Counted from the first letter of the stretch, positions 10,214 through 22,002 are shown. The stretch: 64,000 nt of DNA from Enterococcus sp. 5H (GCF_028128615.1 NZ_AMDP01000061.1:124001-188000); one strand, 5' to 3'. The notes: generated from the letters alone by a model not told the origin. Program-made: numbers and translations.

Positions 10214-10807
10214 ATGAATTTAATACCAACAGTCATTGAACAGTCATCTCGTGGAGAAAGAGCTTATGATATTTATTCACGTTTATTAAAAGATAGAATC
10301 ATCATGTTAAGTGGTCCAATTGACGATAACGTTGCAAACTCAGTTATCGCACAGTTACTATTTTTGGATGCTCAAGACTCTGAAAAAGATATCTACATTT
10401 ACATCAACTCTCCTGGAGGAAGTGTTTCTGCTGGACTAGCGATTTTTGATACAATGAATTTCGTGAAAGCTGATGTACAAACAATCGTTTTAGGTATGGC
10501 TGCATCTATGGGTAGCTTCCTATTAACAGCTGGTCAAAAAGGCAAACGTTTTGCCTTACCTAATGCTGAAATCATGATCCACCAACCACTCGGCGGTGCT
10601 CAAGGTCAAGCAACTGAAATTGAAATTGCTGCAAAACATATTTTGGATACACGCGATCGCTTGAATAAAATTTTAGCAGAACGTACTGGGCAACCTCTTG
10701 AAATTATCGAACGTGATACTGATCGCGATAACTTTATGACTGCTCAAGAAGCCAAAGAATATGGTTTGATTGATGAAGTAATGGAAAATAGTAGCTCATT
10801 AAGCTAG
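10214..10807 (+). CDS. clpP: ATP-dependent Clp protease proteolytic subunit
   Basis: ClpP forms a tetradecameric serine protease chamber that works with ClpC/ClpX-type ATPases on damaged and regulatory proteins. The catalytic triad is Ser98 (GMAASMGS), His123 (MIHQPLGG) and Asp172 (RDNFMT). At 197 residues it has the standard length. The ribosome site is AGGAGG. The CtsR operator at 10114 shows it belongs to the heat-shock (class III) regulon. It is transcribed alone, with a terminator at once downstream. Confidence 0.98.
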   Translation: MNLIPTVIEQSSRGERAYDIYSRLLKDRIIMLSGPIDDNVANSVIAQLLFLDAQDSEKDIYIYINSPGGSVSAGLAIFDTMNFVKADVQTIVLGMAASMGSFLLTAGQKGKRFALPNAEIMIHQPLGGAQGQATEIEIAAKHILDTRDRLNKILAERTGQPLEIIERDTDRDNFMTAQEAKEYGLIDEVMENSSSLS

Positions 10808-10817
10808 AATAGCTGAA

Positions 10818-10852
10818 TGCCTAAAATTTATTGAAAAATTTTAGGCATTTTT
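10818..10852 (+). terminator. clpP terminator
   Basis: TGCCTAAAATTT pairs with AAATTTTAGGCA and is followed by TTTTTAT. Confidence 0.85.
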
Positions 10853-10914
10853 ATTTATCCTTAAATGAAAAAGCGCTACACTATAGATAGAAAAAAGGAA
10901 AGGAAGTTATAAAC

Positions 10915-11436
10915 ATGGATATTTCCATAATTGATGCAACAAAAGTTACAACAGAAAATGGTTTGGTTATCGGTAAAGATTCTGCACCAATCAAAATGGT
11001 AGAATTTATGAATGTTCGCTGCCCATATTGCAAAAAATGGTTTGAAGATTCATTTGATTTATTGAATGACTACGTTAATGAAGGCAAAGTCCAACGAATT
11101 ATTAAACTTTTTGATAAAGAAAAAGAAAGCTTACAGCGCGGGAATATTATGCATCATTATATTGATTATGATTTACCAGAAAAAGGATTATTGAATCTGA
11201 AACAAATGTACGACACTCAAAATCAATGGGGAAATCTTTCTTTAGAAGATGTAGCAGCATTTGCTGAAAATAATTTACAATTAACTAAAAAAGAAAATCC
11301 TAAAATCATCGATGCTGTCATTGCGGAAGCTGGCGCTGCTAATATTAAATTTGTACCAACAATTGTTATTGGTGAACATATCTTTGATGAATCTGTAACA
11401 AAAGATGAACTAATAAGCTATTTAGAAGGAAAATAA
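10915..11436 (+). CDS. DsbA-like thioredoxin-fold protein
   Basis: The 173-residue protein has a thioredoxin-4/DsbA arrangement. A CPYC active site (Cys36, Cys39 in FMNVRCPYCKKW) lies near the N-terminus, an inserted helical domain follows, and a cis-Pro loop (IKFVPTIVIGEHIF) lies near the C-terminus. There is no signal peptide, so it probably works in the cytoplasm as a thiol oxidoreductase or redox chaperone. The partner is unknown. The ribosome site is AAAGGAAAGGAAG. It stands alone between the clpP terminator and an intergenic repeat. Confidence 0.8.
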   Translation: MDISIIDATKVTTENGLVIGKDSAPIKMVEFMNVRCPYCKKWFEDSFDLLNDYVNEGKVQRIIKLFDKEKESLQRGNIMHHYIDYDLPEKGLLNLKQMYDTQNQWGNLSLEDVAAFAENNLQLTKKENPKIIDAVIAEAGAANIKFVPTIVIGEHIFDESVTKDELISYLEGK

Positions 11437-11438
11437 AA

Positions 11439-11813
11439 AGTGAGTGAAGCAAAACTAAAATCAGTTTTGTTTCACTCACTAGATCCGAATAAATGGCGAA
11501 AAAAAAGCAGCTACTCCACTTCGTTCCGATCACAACAATTTCTAAGAGCTAAAGCTCTAAGAATTGAAGGCTTCGGAAATAAGCCGAAATTGCTATGAAA
11601 CACAGTGAGGTACGAACTGATGTAGAATAGTACCTACTTGGTTCAAAAATTTGAAGATCACCGAGTAGGTACCAATCATCATCCATTCGCAAGCTCATGG
11701 CGATTCTTGGCAATTTTCGTGAATCCCTTCTTATTGCTGTAAAACACAACGAGAACCGAGTTGATGTTGCACAGTACCTACCCGGTTCTCGGAGCTAAAC
11801 GCTTTTGTCTCTG
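11439..11813. repeat. Dispersed intergenic repeat, long composite copy
   Basis: Modules in order: a palindrome (AGTGAGTGAAGCAAAACT / AGTTTTGTTTCACTCACT, 11439-11480), which is a minus-strand terminator; a block with GCAGCTACTCCACTTCG and the AGAGCTAAAGCTCT palindrome; two versions of a block with (GAGAAC)CGAGTTGATGT..ACAGTACCTAC. The same modules appear at 55908-56200 almost unchanged. No ORF here has a ribosome site, so the 66-codon frame at 11549-11749 is not a gene. Confidence 0.75.
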
Positions 11814-11814
11814 C

Positions 11815-12000
11815 CTATTGCTCTATTGATGATTGCTCTGAAGATACTTCTTTTTCACTAGCTGTGTCCTCTTTTTCCTTTTGTGCATCTTCACCAAAAC
11901 TTAAAATTTTGTCCACATCTTCTTTTCCAAGAAAAGTCCCTAAGCCTTCTCCTAGTTGTCTAATTTGTCTCATGATAAAATCTTTATCTTCTACACCCAT
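11815..12000 (-). CDS. Small acidic conserved protein downstream of whiA
   Basis: The protein has 61 residues from ATG 12000. The frame can be extended 3 codons to a GTG at 12009, but the AGGTG ribosome site fits the ATG. The N-terminal half is helical (DKDFIMRQIRQLGEGLGTFLGKEDVDKIL) and the C-terminal half is rich in Glu, Ser and Lys. I do not recognise a function. It is the last gene of the rapZ-yvcK-whiA transcript, 44 bases after whiA, and the first downstream terminator is the palindrome of the repeat at 11439. Confidence 0.7.
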   Translation of the reverse strand: MGVEDKDFIMRQIRQLGEGLGTFLGKEDVDKILSFGEDAQKEKEDTASEKEVSSEQSSIEQ

Positions 12001-12043
12001 CTTGTTCACCTAGCTCTCTGCTATTTCTAGCGATTTTTAGAAA

Positions 12044-12979
12044 CTATGCACTTTTTTCTCTTAGTTTATCGGCAAATTCATTAATTTTACGAATTCGATG
12101 ATTAATCCCTGATTTTGAAATTGCTCCTGACGGAATCATTTCTCCTAATTCTTTCAAACTTACTTCTGGGTATTCCATACGAAGTTCAGCTATTTCTTGT
12201 AATTTTTCTGGTAAAGCTGCTAAACCTACCGTGTTATCGATATATTGGATATTTTCGATTTGTTTTGATGCGGCATCAATGGTTTTGTTTAAATTTGCTG
12301 TCTCGCAATTCACTAAACGATTCACTGAATTACGCATATCTCTAACAATACGGACATCTTCGAATTTTAACATCGAATTAGTTGCGCCAATTAACGTTAG
12401 GAAATCAGCAATTTTTTCAGCACCTTTTAAATAGGAAATATACCCGTTTCGTCTTTCTAAAGTTCGAGCATTTAGATCATAATAGTTTAACATCTGACAA
12501 ATATCTTCGTTATGCTCTTCATAAATTGAAAAAATTTCTAGGTGATAACGACTCGTTTCAGGATTATTCACAGAACCTGATGCCATAAATGCGCCCCTCA
12601 AATAAGACTTCATTTTTTGAGCATTCCCCATAATATCATCAGATACATGAGTGTTAAACATCATCCCATCCAGAATATCCAAATCAGCAAGCACGTTTTT
12701 CGTGTCATGCTTTAACCGTACAATATACACATTATTTTTTTTCAATTTCATTTTTTTCCGAACTAAAAGCTCTGAACGAGCATTATAATGATCTTTTAAA
12801 AGAGAATAGATTCGTCTGGCAATGGCTGCATTTTCAGTTTGTACGTTTAATACAAATTGCTGATTGACAATGCTTAAAGAACCGTTCATTCGAATCAATG
12901 CTGCCAATTCGGCTCTGGCATGTTCGCGATGAACTTCTAATGTAGTCAGCTCTTTCTTTACATCTGAGGCAAACGACAT
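12044..12979 (-). CDS. whiA: DNA-binding protein WhiA
   Basis: The 311-residue protein has an N-terminal LAGLIDADG-like fold ([24 protein letters not shown] at the start, then the [14 protein letters not shown] block) and a C-terminal helix-turn-helix ([26 protein letters not shown]). In Bacillus WhiA binds DNA and influences cell division and chromosome segregation. It follows yvcK in the conserved rapZ-yvcK-whiA order. The ribosome site is GGAGGAG. Confidence 0.96.
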   Translation of the reverse strand: MSFASDVKKELTTLEVHREHARAELAALIRMNGSLSIVNQQFVLNVQTENAAIARRIYSLLKDHYNARSELLVRKKMKLKKNNVYIVRLKHDTKNVLADLDILDGMMFNTHVSDDIMGNAQKMKSYLRGAFMASGSVNNPETSRYHLEIFSIYEEHNEDICQMLNYYDLNARTLERRNGYISYLKGAEKIADFLTLIGATNSMLKFEDVRIVRDMRNSVNRLVNCETANLNKTIDAASKQIENIQYIDNTVGLAALPEKLQEIAELRMEYPEVSLKELGEMIPSGAISKSGINHRIRKINEFADKLREKSA

Positions 12980-13007
12980 GTCTACTCCTCCTTTCTGCTA
13001 CTAGTTC

Positions 13008-14006
13008 TTAATATCTTGCTCCAAACACGATCCGAAACAACTCATCAACAACCTTATCTCCGTCATGGAAAACGCCGCCATCACGCAGCTTTAAGAAGTC
13101 TGTTGAGATCACACGACAACCTTCATCTCTTAATTTTTGAAAATCATGTTCCACTTGGACTAGATACTCATCATAAATTTCCGGATCCATATAACCTTCC
13201 GGCACTTTTTCAGTATTCACTAAAACGGTATCTACAAATTTATGCTTTAAATGTTCATGTAAAACACAAACATGATCCGCATCAGTAAAATGTTCCGTCT
13301 CGCCTTTTTGCGTCATAATATTACAAATATAGACAACTTCGCCTGTTGCATTAATAATTGCATCTCCGATTTCACTGATTACAAGATTTGGTAAAATACT
13401 AGTGAACATACTTCCAGGTCCCAAAACAATCATGTCTGCTTCTTCAATTGCTTTAACGACTTTTCTGGCAGCTTTTGGCTGTTCTTCATCATGTGTATTT
13501 GTAACAAAAACATGATCGATTGTTTTACGATCAACTGCAATATTGGATTCTCCCACTGCAATTGAGCCATCTTTAAAAACAGCATGCAAAGTCAGCGGCC
13601 GTTCTGAAGATGGATAAATGTGACCATCCACATGCATCATTTTTGAAAGAAGTTGAATTGCTTCATAGGTACTTCCACGCATTTCTGAAACAGCAGCAAT
13701 AATTAAATTACCAATCGCATGATTAGCAAAGTAATTATCTGATTTATCAAAACGATATTGAAAAATATCTTCATAAAGTTGTGGCATATCTGATAAAGCA
13801 ACCAATACATTCCGCAGATCTCCTGGCGGTGTGGTATTCATAGATTCACGAATTTCTCCGCTGCTGCCACCATCATCAGCCACTGTTACGACAGCTGTTA
13901 TATCTGCACTTTGATTGCGTAAACTTTTTAAAATTACTGGTAAACCAGTCCCACCGCCAACAACAACGATCTTAGGTTTTCTAATACGATAGGTTTTCAT
14001 TTTCAT
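13008..14006 (-). CDS. yvcK: YvcK/GlmR family regulator (UDP-sugar-binding)
   Basis: The 332-residue protein begins with the Gly-rich site [17 protein letters not shown] of the CofD/YvcK fold and holds the conserved [14 protein letters not shown] block. In Bacillus, YvcK/GlmR senses UDP-GlcNAc and directs carbon into cell-wall precursors by stimulating GlmS. Its ATG overlaps the rapZ stop by four bases (ATGA), so the two are translationally coupled. A second in-frame ATG lies two codons on. Confidence 0.95.
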   Translation of the reverse strand: MKMKTYRIRKPKIVVVGGGTGLPVILKSLRNQSADITAVVTVADDGGSSGEIRESMNTTPPGDLRNVLVALSDMPQLYEDIFQYRFDKSDNYFANHAIGNLIIAAVSEMRGSTYEAIQLLSKMMHVDGHIYPSSERPLTLHAVFKDGSIAVGESNIAVDRKTIDHVFVTNTHDEEQPKAARKVVKAIEEADMIVLGPGSMFTSILPNLVISEIGDAIINATGEVVYICNIMTQKGETEHFTDADHVCVLHEHLKHKFVDTVLVNTEKVPEGYMDPEIYDEYLVQVEHDFQKLRDEGCRVISTDFLKLRDGGVFHDGDKVVDELFRIVFGARY

Positions 14007-14887
14007 GAGCGATTCACCGTCTCTTTACGTTTACCTTTATCTCGATGAGTAATATTTACATGATAATCTTGAGCCAATTCTTTACCTACACGTTCAGTTA
14101 AAGCCACCGAACGATGTTGACCGCCAGTACAGCCAATCGCAATCGTTACGCTAGATTTTCCTTCTTTTTCATAACCTGGCATAACATTTTTCAGTAAATT
14201 TATAAAATGTGTATAGAAACTTTCTGTTTCTGGAAAACTCATAACATAATCATACACCGATGCATCTTGTCCGGTTAATGGTCGTAATTCGGGAATGTAA
14301 TGTGGGTTTGGTAAAAAACGTACATCCATTACGATATCAGCGTCAATTGGCAAGCCGTATTTAAATCCGAAAGAAACTAATTCAATTCTAAAACCATGAG
14401 TATCTTTTGACTTAAATTCATCATTTATGCGTTCTCGTAATTGTCTCGGTGATAAATCTGTTGTATCAATAACAACTTGAGCATCACCTTTAATTTCTTC
14501 TAAAATTGCTCGTTCTTTTCTAATTCCTTCTGTTACCAAGCCATCCATCGCTAACGGATGAGCACGTCTTGTTTCTTTGTAGCGAGAAACCAATTCTTCA
14601 TCTGTTGCATCTAAAAACATAATTGTCGTATCAATTAGATTAGTATTTTCCAGTTCTACTAACATATCTTGAATTTCTCTAAAGAAATTACGTGAACGTA
14701 AATCAATGACTAACGCAATTTTAGTTACTTTGCCAGACTCTTTAATTAATTCCCAAAACTTAGGGATTAAACTTGGCGGCATGTTATCAATACAGAAATA
14801 CCCCATATCTTCAAAACTTTGAATAGCTACAGTCTTACCTGCTCCGCTCATTCCAGTTATTATTACTAATTGTAAATTATCAGCCAT
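14003..14887 (-). CDS. rapZ: RNase adapter/nucleotide-binding protein RapZ family (YvcJ)
   Basis: The 294-residue protein has the Walker A motif GMSGAGKT (about residues 12-19), the family block [11 protein letters not shown] near the C-terminus, and the [15 protein letters not shown] segment. In E. coli RapZ targets sRNA GlmZ for cleavage. In Gram-positives YvcJ binds and hydrolyses nucleotides and affects competence, so the sRNA role cannot be transferred. It is the first gene of rapZ-yvcK-whiA. Confidence 0.95.
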   Translation of the reverse strand: MADNLQLVIITGMSGAGKTVAIQSFEDMGYFCIDNMPPSLIPKFWELIKESGKVTKIALVIDLRSRNFFREIQDMLVELENTNLIDTTIMFLDATDEELVSRYKETRRAHPLAMDGLVTEGIRKERAILEEIKGDAQVVIDTTDLSPRQLRERINDEFKSKDTHGFRIELVSFGFKYGLPIDADIVMDVRFLPNPHYIPELRPLTGQDASVYDYVMSFPETESFYTHFINLLKNVMPGYEKEGKSSVTIAIGCTGGQHRSVALTERVGKELAQDYHVNITHRDKGKRKETVNRS

Positions 14888-15012
14888 TTTATAGCGCCCC
14901 TTTTAAAGCATTTTACTAATTATATCATCCCGGGCGTATCAAGGGAAGTTTTTCAGATAATTCTGATGATATCTCCATTTTTTCTTAAGAATTATCTATA
15001 GCACGGATAAAA

Positions 15013-15055
15013 AGAGTGTGAAGCAAAACGCTAGCCCTGTTTTGCTTCACACTCT
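15013..15055 (-). terminator. Terminator palindrome, repeat-family type
   Basis: AGAGTGTGAAGCAAAAC pairs with GTTTTGCTTCACACTCT (17 bp), with TTTTT following on the minus strand. It ends the transcript of the gene at 15162. The same stem (GTGAAGCAAAAC) is the first module of the dispersed repeat. Confidence 0.8.
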
Positions 15056-15161
15056 AAATCCAAGTTAAAAATAAGAAATAAATACTCAATAAATATGACC
15101 TTCTGCAGTCCTTTATGTCCATTTGTTGATTATTTATATTTGCAATTAGTCATCCAGCAGT

Positions 15162-15941
15162 TTATTCAATCTCAAATTCTATTTTTGACTTATCAGAAAA
15201 TTTTACTTTAAACTCAAATTTCTTAACACCTTTCTCTTCATCCAATTTCATCAAAATATGGTCTTTAATGTCTGATTTGCTACTATCTTTTAGATCTAAA
15301 CCTGAAAATAAGTTTTCGATTATTTTTTGCGCCTTTTCACCATCTAATTTTTCTTTCGTAAACTCATTTTGATACTTTGCTTTAACTAAACCATTAGATT
15401 TGACGTCATATTCTAATTCAATGTCTTTATGTTTATATTCAATTTTAAGATCAATCGCTTTGACCTGCGCTTTCAAAGTTTTATCTATCGTTTTTTTCGT
15501 GCTTGAATCATTTTTTTTAGCCGTTGTTTCTTGTTCTAGTGTGCCGATACTAACGGTACTATATTTCGGTTTATTCACAAATACAACTTTCAATTTCAAA
15601 CCATCACTAGCAACAATGTTTTTTAAAATTTTAATGGCTTGTGATTCACTTTGTTCAAAACGATCAGCAATTCTTTGAGCATTTTCAGTATTCTCGCCTA
15701 AATTTCCCCATGTTTTTGTTTGTTTTAACAATTGATAAATCTTATCTATTGAGTCAGTTTCAAATTTTACATCCGTGCCTTTTTCTAATTCTTGTTTTGA
15801 GTAACTGACTACTTTTTTATTTTTTGTTTCAGAAACAATGGTTGCGGCACTCACTGTTTTTATAGTAGCCAAAGAGGTTGCCCCAATTAACATTATCATA
15901 CCAACAAGGAATAGACCTTTTAGTCTTTTTACTTTTTTCAT
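15162..15941 (-). CDS. Secreted Lys-rich protein of unknown function
   Basis: The mature part is about 230 residues. The start is the fourth codon of the open frame: AAGGATG lies 6-7 bases before ATG 15941. The N-terminus is a signal peptide (MKKVKRLKGLFLVGMIMLIG, then an Ala/Thr-rich segment ending at VSAA). The rest is soluble, very rich in Lys, Asp and Ser, with no Cys, LPXTG or WxL motif. The family is not recognised. It is monocistronic and could be a secreted enterococcal hypothetical protein. Confidence 0.7.
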   Translation of the reverse strand: MKKVKRLKGLFLVGMIMLIGATSLATIKTVSAATIVSETKNKKVVSYSKQELEKGTDVKFETDSIDKIYQLLKQTKTWGNLGENTENAQRIADRFEQSESQAIKILKNIVASDGLKLKVVFVNKPKYSTVSIGTLEQETTAKKNDSSTKKTIDKTLKAQVKAIDLKIEYKHKDIELEYDVKSNGLVKAKYQNEFTKEKLDGEKAQKIIENLFSGLDLKDSSKSDIKDHILMKLDEEKGVKKFEFKVKFSDKSKIEFEIE

Positions 15942-16080
15942 TATTATCATCCTTAGATCAAATTTTATAAAAATGTCATATATCTATAACCAATTTATAA
16001 AAGTAGTATACAGCGCATGAGTTATTTCGTCAATTTTTCATCTAGCATTTTATATGCTTTATTTCAATATTTTAGCGATC

Positions 16081-16121
16081 AAAAAAGGGCTGGATAAACA
16101 ATTTATGTTTTTCCCAACCCT
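16081..16121 (-). terminator. Intrinsic terminator
   Basis: The RNA arms AGGGUUGG and CCAGCCCU pair with a G-U, followed by UUUUUU, 60 bases after the stop of the small gene at 16183. Confidence 0.7.
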
Positions 16122-16182
16122 ATTGATATATATTTTATCGAAAAAATAAATGAAAATAAAAAAAACAATTCAATTAATGACG

Positions 16183-16389
16183 TTATACATCTTCAATCAC
16201 ATTAAAATAATCCAAATCTAAAATTGGATCATCACAGTTTATAGTTGAACGATCAGCAGGGTGGCATTTAACCACTCTGATTTGGACGTCTTCTTCTTTT
16301 TTCGAGATAGCTTCTCCAACAAAAAACCAAGAAAAGTTCGATCCATGACAGACATAATGAGCGCCAATTTCAATTTCTCTTTTTTCCAA
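16183..16389 (-). CDS. Small hypothetical protein (TTG start)
   Basis: The protein has 68 residues from TTG 16389, with GGAAGGATG placed about 8-10 bases upstream. It has two Cys and two His (YVCHGSNF, VVKCHPADR) spaced so that metal binding is possible, and ends DYFNVIEDV. I do not recognise it. An alternative frame (16239-16454) lacks a ribosome site and reads across this one. Confidence 0.55.
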   Translation of the reverse strand: MEKREIEIGAHYVCHGSNFSWFFVGEAISKKEEDVQIRVVKCHPADRSTINCDDPILDLDYFNVIEDV

Positions 16390-16626
16390 GAAAAATCATC
16401 CTTCCATACTTTTTTGATAAGTATAGAATAGCACGTTTTATTGATAATTATCATTCAACATGCGTATAGTTATTTCCTTTTTTTGACTATTTTTAGATAA
16501 AATTAATTGAATTCGATTATTTTTGGTTTTTTTATCATTTATTTCTAATTATTTTTAAATCCACGGTATAAAATATAATTGTTCTAATTAAATAATTAAT
16601 AAAATTAAGCTTATTTAATTTAAAAC
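16390..16626. other. Intergenic stretch without recognised gene
   Basis: This very AT-rich region lies between the small gene's start and the uvrA terminator. It holds the small gene's promoter region. I see no ORF or repeat. Confidence 0.4.
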
Positions 16627-16671
16627 AAAAAAAGACAGTCTTCAAATAATGAAGGCTGTGCTTTCTTTTTT
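16627..16671. terminator. Bidirectional terminator downstream of uvrA
   Basis: ACAGTCTTCA and TGAAGGCTGT (10 bp, one G-U) are flanked by an A-run on one side and a T-run on the other, so it can work on both strands. It lies about 170 bases past the uvrA stop. Confidence 0.7.
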
Positions 16672-16840
16672 GAACGGAATATTTATAGAAAGATATATAC
16701 CAATTTGGTTGAACAATATATCTTTGTGCTTGTAGTTTACTTCAACTGATTAGACAAATCAATAGCAATTAGTGAATTGTCTGAAAACTTCAGAATTTCT
16801 TTAACATATTCACTCGTTTATATAAATTTAAATAAATATT

Positions 16841-19657
16841 CTATAAAACTCGTTTGAGATATTTACCTGTATAACTTGCTTTAACCTTGGCAATCTCCTC
16901 TGGTGTTCCAGTTGCAACAATCGTTCCGCCGCCATCGCCGCCTTCTGGACCTAAATCAATCACATGATCTGCTGATTTGATTACATCTAGATTGTGTTCG
17001 ATAACTAAAACTGTATTACCAGCTTCAACAAGACGTTCTAAAACATGCAGCAAACGAGCAATATCATCTGTGTGTAATCCAGTTGTCGGTTCATCCAAGA
17101 TGTAGAAATTTTTCCCATTTGAATTCTTGTGTAATTCGCTGGCTAATTTCATCCGTTGAGCTTCGCCACCTGAAAGTGTTGTTGCTGGTTGTCCTAAAGT
17201 CACATAGCCTAAACCAACATCAACGATTGTTTTCAATTTACGATGAATTTTAGGAATATGTTGGAAAAACTCCACAGCATCTTCTACTGTTAAATCTAAA
17301 ATATCGGAAATATTTTTGCCTTTGTAATGAACTTCAAGTGTTTCAGAGTTATAACGTTTGCCATGACAAACTTCACAAGGAACGTAAACATCGGGTAAAA
17401 AGTGCATTTCAATTTTGATAATGCCATCACCACGACAAGCTTCACAACGACCGCCTTTAACATTAAAGCTAAAACGTCCTTTTTTATATCCGCGAACTTT
17501 AGCTTCGTTCGTCTTAGCGAACAAATCACGAATATCATCAAAAACACTGGTATAGGTTGCTGGGTTACTACGAGGTGTACGACCAATTGGACTTTGGTCA
17601 ATATCAATGATTTTTTCAATATGTTTATAGCCAGTAATGCTCTTATGTTTTCCTGGTTTATTAGAATTTCGATTAAGCTTTTGTGCCAAAGCTTTTTTCA
17701 AGATTTGGTTTACTAACGTACTTTTACCCGAACCTGAAACACCAGTAACCGCAACAAACTCACCTAATGGGAATTCAACCGAGACATTTTTCAAATTATT
17801 TTCAGATGCACCAGTAATTTTGATTGCATTGCCATTTCCCTGCCTGCGCTCTTTTGGAACTGGAATTACTTTTTTTCCAGAAAGATATTGACCAGTAAGG
17901 GAATCAGGATTTTTAGCAACTTCATCTGGTGTGCCTGAAGCAACAATTTCACCACCTAAATGACCCGCGCCCGGTCCTACATCGATTAAATAATCAGAAG
18001 CACGCATAGTATCTTCATCATGTTCAACGACAATTAAGGTATTACCAAGATCACGCATTTTTTTCAACGACTCAATCAAACGATCATTATCGCGCTGATG
18101 TAAGCCAATAGAAGGTTCATCCAAAATATATAAAACACCAGAAAGATTGGAACCGATTTGTGTTGCTAAACGAATCCGCTGCGCTTCCCCACCTGATAAA
18201 GTCCCCGCTGCTCGACTTAAAGTTAAATAATCCAAGCCAACATTTTTCAAAAAGTTCAAACGATCTTCGACTTCTTTTAAAATAGGTTTCGCAATGATTT
18301 GTTCTTGTTCCGACAATTTAACTGTTTCAAAAAAGTTTACTGCATTCTTAATTGCCAGCTCGCTAATTTGACCAATATTTGTATTATCGATTTTAACAGA
18401 TAATGCTTGCGGATTTAAACGATAACCTTTACACGTTTGACAGGTTAATTCAGTCATATATAATCGCATTTGGTCACGAGTAAAGTCACTGTTTGTTTCA
18501 TGGTAACGGCGTTTAATATTTGTTAAAACTCCTTCAAATGGAACTTCAACGTCACGGACTCCGCCAAAATCATTTTCATAATGGAAATGGAACGGTTCAC
18601 CATTTGAACCATTCAAAATAATGTCTTGATGTTCTTCAGGTAATTCATTAAAAGGCGTATCCATATCAATGTTAAAGCTATCCGCCGCTTGTTCCAACAT
18701 TTGCGGATAATATTGAGAACTGATTGGATTCCACGGAGCAATTGCCCCTTCACGTAAGGTTTTCGTCCCATCTGGAATCACTAAATCACGATCGACTTCC
18801 AATTTGATCCCTAAACCATCACAGTCAGGACAAGCTCCAAAAGGCGCATTAAATGAAAACAATCTTGGTTCTAATTCACCTACTGTGAATCCGCAATAAG
18901 GACAAGCATAATGCTCGCTAAATAGCATTTCTTCACCATCAATTACGTCCACTAATGCATAACCATCTGCTAAACGTAAAGCTGCTTCAAAGGAGTCAAA
19001 CAAACGTGAACGAATGCCTTCTTTTACAACAATTCGGTCAATCACGATTGCAATATCATGTTTTTTATTTTTTTCAAGTTCAGGTGCTTCACTTACATCA
19101 TAGGTTTCTCCATCCACTCGCATACGGACATAACCTTCACGCTGAATCATTTCAAAGATTTTTTTATGTTGACCTTTTTTCTTAACGATCACTGGGGCTA
19201 AAATTTGAATTTTGGTTTTTTCTGGTAATTCTAATACCTTATCAACCATTTGTTCAACAGACTGGCTAGTGATTTCAATATGATCGTTAGGACAAATTGG
19301 ATGCCCTACTCGAGCAAACAATAATCTTAAATAGTCATTGATTTCAGTTACTGTTCCCACTGTTGATCGAGGGTTTTTGCTTGTTGTTTTTTGGTCAATC
19401 GAAATTGCGGGACTTAATCCATCGATACTATCGACATCAGGTTTATCCATCTGTCCTAAAAACTGTCTAGCATATGCTGAAAGACTTTCTACATAGCGAC
19501 GTTGACCTTCTGCGTATAATGTATCAAACGCCAACGAACTTTTTCCTGAGCCAGATAGCCCAGTTACTACAACCATTTTATCACGCGGGATTGTGACATC
19601 GATATCTTTTAAATTATGGGCACGTGCGCCATGAATGACGATTTTATCATTTGCCAT
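16841..19657 (-). CDS. uvrA: Excinuclease ABC subunit A
   Basis: UvrA is the damage-recognition ATPase of nucleotide excision repair. It has two ABC modules with Walker [10 protein letters not shown] and GVSGSGKST, signatures LSGGEAQR twice, and zinc modules CPYCG..CPDCDG and [17 protein letters not shown]. At 938 residues it is standard length. The ribosome site is AAAGGAGAG. It lies 140 bases after uvrB on the same strand, so the two may be co-transcribed from the LexA-like promoter. Confidence 0.98.
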   Translation of the reverse strand: MANDKIVIHGARAHNLKDIDVTIPRDKMVVVTGLSGSGKSSLAFDTLYAEGQRRYVESLSAYARQFLGQMDKPDVDSIDGLSPAISIDQKTTSKNPRSTVGTVTEINDYLRLLFARVGHPICPNDHIEITSQSVEQMVDKVLELPEKTKIQILAPVIVKKKGQHKKIFEMIQREGYVRMRVDGETYDVSEAPELEKNKKHDIAIVIDRIVVKEGIRSRLFDSFEAALRLADGYALVDVIDGEEMLFSEHYACPYCGFTVGELEPRLFSFNAPFGACPDCDGLGIKLEVDRDLVIPDGTKTLREGAIAPWNPISSQYYPQMLEQAADSFNIDMDTPFNELPEEHQDIILNGSNGEPFHFHYENDFGGVRDVEVPFEGVLTNIKRRYHETNSDFTRDQMRLYMTELTCQTCKGYRLNPQALSVKIDNTNIGQISELAIKNAVNFFETVKLSEQEQIIAKPILKEVEDRLNFLKNVGLDYLTLSRAAGTLSGGEAQRIRLATQIGSNLSGVLYILDEPSIGLHQRDNDRLIESLKKMRDLGNTLIVVEHDEDTMRASDYLIDVGPGAGHLGGEIVASGTPDEVAKNPDSLTGQYLSGKKVIPVPKERRQGNGNAIKITGASENNLKNVSVEFPLGEFVAVTGVSGSGKSTLVNQILKKALAQKLNRNSNKPGKHKSITGYKHIEKIIDIDQSPIGRTPRSNPATYTSVFDDIRDLFAKTNEAKVRGYKKGRFSFNVKGGRCEACRGDGIIKIEMHFLPDVYVPCEVCHGKRYNSETLEVHYKGKNISDILDLTVEDAVEFFQHIPKIHRKLKTIVDVGLGYVTLGQPATTLSGGEAQRMKLASELHKNSNGKNFYILDEPTTGLHTDDIARLLHVLERLVEAGNTVLVIEHNLDVIKSADHVIDLGPEGGDGGGTIVATGTPEEIAKVKASYTGKYLKRVL

Positions 19658-19797
19658 TACTACTCTCCTTTACTGTGAAACATAACGATAATGTTTTTTG
19701 AGCTAATGTAATAGTAGAAGTTGACCGCAGGAAACGTTGGTCCTTATTCTCCTTTGTTCCCTTCAGTCAATCTCCTACACTTCTTAGCGAATTTTTC

Positions 19798-21792
19798 TTA
19801 ATCTGCTGCTTTTAATTCTAAAATTGTATCTCGTAAGGTTGCTGCTGTTTCAAAATCTAATGCTTTGGCAGCATCTTTCATTTCTGTTTCTAGTTTGGTT
19901 AATAATTCAGCTTTTTCTTGGCGAGTTAATTCATGATAAGATTTATCAATTTTAAACGGTTCACCTTTTTCTTTTGTTTTAGAAATTGAAATCAATTCTC
20001 GAATTTCTTTGATGATTGTTTTTGGTGTAATACCATGTTCTTCATTATATTGTTCTTGAATCGAACGACGACGAGCAGTTTCATCCATCGCTTTTTGCAT
20101 TGAATCCGTAATTTTATCAGCATACATAATCACTCGTCCATCAGCATTTCGGGCGGCACGTCCAATTGTTTGAACAAGTGAGCGCTCACTTCTTAAGAAG
20201 CCTTCTTTATCCGCATCTAGAATTGCTATCAAAGAAACTTCTGGAACATCCAGACCTTCTCTTAATAAGTTAATCCCAACCAACACATCAAATTCACCTA
20301 AACGTAAATCGCGAATAATTTCAGTACGTTCCAGAGTCTTAATATCACTATGCAGATACTTAACTTTGATCCCTAGTTCTTTGAAGTAGTCGGTTAAATC
20401 CTCGGACATTTTTTTCGTTAGCGTTGTAACAAAAACCCGTTGATTTTTTTCCACTCGTTCATGAATTTCTCCAACTAAATCATCAATTTGTCCCATAATT
20501 GGACGAACTTCGATCAATGGATCTAGAAGCCCAGTTGGACGAATGATTTGCTGAATCACGGTATCAGTCTGTTCATATTCATACGGACCAGGTGTCGCCG
20601 AAACATAAACAATTTGATGTACATGTTCTTCAAACTCTTCCAAACGAAGGGGACGATTATCTAAAGCACTTGGTAAACGGAAGCCATAATCAACCAACAT
20701 TTGCTTTCTTGCTCGGTCCCCATTGTACATTCCGCGAATTTGCGGCATTGTTACATGGGATTCATCTATTACTAGTAAAAAGTCATCCGGGAAGAAATCA
20801 AGCAATGTATATGGCGGCTCACCTTCTGAACGGCCGTCCATATGACGAGAATAATTTTCAATTCCTGAGGTATACCCCATTTCCCGCATCATTTCAATAT
20901 CATAGTTTGTTCGCTGTTCTAAACGTTGCGCTTCTAATAGTTTATTTTCACTACGTAAGACTTTTAAGCGGGCATCTAACTCTTCTTGAATCTGAGCAAT
21001 TGATTGTTCCATATGATCTTCATCCGTAACAAAGTGAGTTGCTGGGAAAATGGCTACGTGCTCTGTTTCACCAATTACTTCACCCGTTAAGGCATCAACT
21101 TCTCTAATCCGCTCCACTTCATCACCAAAAAATTCAACTCTAAGCGCATGTTCATCACGAGAAGCTGGGAAAATTTCCACAACATCTCCACGAACCCGAA
21201 AACGGCCACGTTGAAAATCAATATCGTTTCGTTCAAATTGGATATCAACTAAACTTTTTAACAGTTGACTGCGGTCCATTTCCATGCCAACACGGATCGA
21301 AACAACTTGCTCACTATATTTTTTAGGATCTCCTAAACCAAAGATACAAGAAACCGAAGCGACAACAATAACATCATTTCTTTCTAGTAAAGAACTAGTT
21401 GCTGAGTGTCTAAGTTTATCAATTTCGTCGTTAATGCTGGCATCTTTTTCTATATATGTATCACTTGATGGAACATAAGCTTCTGGCTGGTAGTAATCAT
21501 AATAACTAACAAAATACTCGACTGCATTATTAGGGAAGAATTCTTTAAACTCTCCATAAAGCTGTCCAGCTAGTGTTTTATTGTGGGCAATGACCAATGT
21601 AGGTTTATTAACTTCTGTGATTACATTCGAAATCGTAAAGGTTTTACCCGTTCCTGTTGCCCCTAATAGAATCTGGGACTTCTCTCCGCCTTCTACACCT
21701 TCAGTCAACTTTTTAATCGCTTCAGGCTGATCCCCATCTGGCTTATATTTTGAAACTAAGTCAAATGTATTGGAGGTTTCTCTTTCTATCAT
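19798..21792 (-). CDS. uvrB: Excinuclease ABC subunit B
   Basis: UvrB is the helicase-like subunit that verifies damage and loads UvrC. The P-loop is GATGTGKT, the beta-hairpin region ([14 protein letters not shown]) is intact, and the C-terminal UVR motif, which contacts UvrC, closes the 664-residue protein. The ribosome site is GAGGAGG. A LexA-like box lies 80 bases upstream. Confidence 0.98.
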   Translation of the reverse strand: MIERETSNTFDLVSKYKPDGDQPEAIKKLTEGVEGGEKSQILLGATGTGKTFTISNVITEVNKPTLVIAHNKTLAGQLYGEFKEFFPNNAVEYFVSYYDYYQPEAYVPSSDTYIEKDASINDEIDKLRHSATSSLLERNDVIVVASVSCIFGLGDPKKYSEQVVSIRVGMEMDRSQLLKSLVDIQFERNDIDFQRGRFRVRGDVVEIFPASRDEHALRVEFFGDEVERIREVDALTGEVIGETEHVAIFPATHFVTDEDHMEQSIAQIQEELDARLKVLRSENKLLEAQRLEQRTNYDIEMMREMGYTSGIENYSRHMDGRSEGEPPYTLLDFFPDDFLLVIDESHVTMPQIRGMYNGDRARKQMLVDYGFRLPSALDNRPLRLEEFEEHVHQIVYVSATPGPYEYEQTDTVIQQIIRPTGLLDPLIEVRPIMGQIDDLVGEIHERVEKNQRVFVTTLTKKMSEDLTDYFKELGIKVKYLHSDIKTLERTEIIRDLRLGEFDVLVGINLLREGLDVPEVSLIAILDADKEGFLRSERSLVQTIGRAARNADGRVIMYADKITDSMQKAMDETARRRSIQEQYNEEHGITPKTIIKEIRELISISKTKEKGEPFKIDKSYHELTRQEKAELLTKLETEMKDAAKALDFETAATLRDTILELKAAD

Positions 21793-21871
21793 TTAACATC
21801 CTCCTCTTTAATTATTACTTCTATTCATCCGTATAAATTAACAGAAAATCATATAAATTATTTTAACATAC

Positions 21872-21885
21872 CGAACATATTTTCG
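21872..21885. promoter_or_regulatory. LexA (SOS) box upstream of uvrB
   Basis: Read on the minus strand it is CGAAAATATGTTCG, one mismatch from the Gram-positive LexA consensus CGAACRNRYGTTCG. It sits over the presumed -35/spacer, with a -10-like TAAAAT about 10 bases downstream. UvrBA is SOS-controlled in many Firmicutes. Confidence 0.7.
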
Positions 21886-21985
21886 CTAGTTTTAGAATGG
21901 ATTACGTATACGCAATTTTGTCGATTTTACATTAATTTAATTTTTCAATTTGTTTGTTAAGAAGGTAAACTATTCACCTTAGGTA

Positions 21986-22002
21986 CGTCACATTTTATAA
22001 CA
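21986..22002. promoter_or_regulatory. Possible GlnR box upstream of glnPQ
   Basis: On the minus strand TGTTA-N7-TGACG differs by one base from the GlnR/TnrA consensus TGTNA-N7-TNACA. A glutamine transporter is a typical GlnR target. One match of this loose motif is weak evidence. Confidence 0.4.

Noticed and set aside
11549-11749. 66-codon minus-strand ORF
   Set aside because: It lies wholly inside the dispersed repeat, has no ribosome site, and the equivalent copy at 55908 does not keep the frame.
16239-16454. 71-codon minus-strand ORF overlapping the small gene at 16183
   Set aside because: It has no ribosome site; the 68-codon frame has a TTG with a good site at the right distance.
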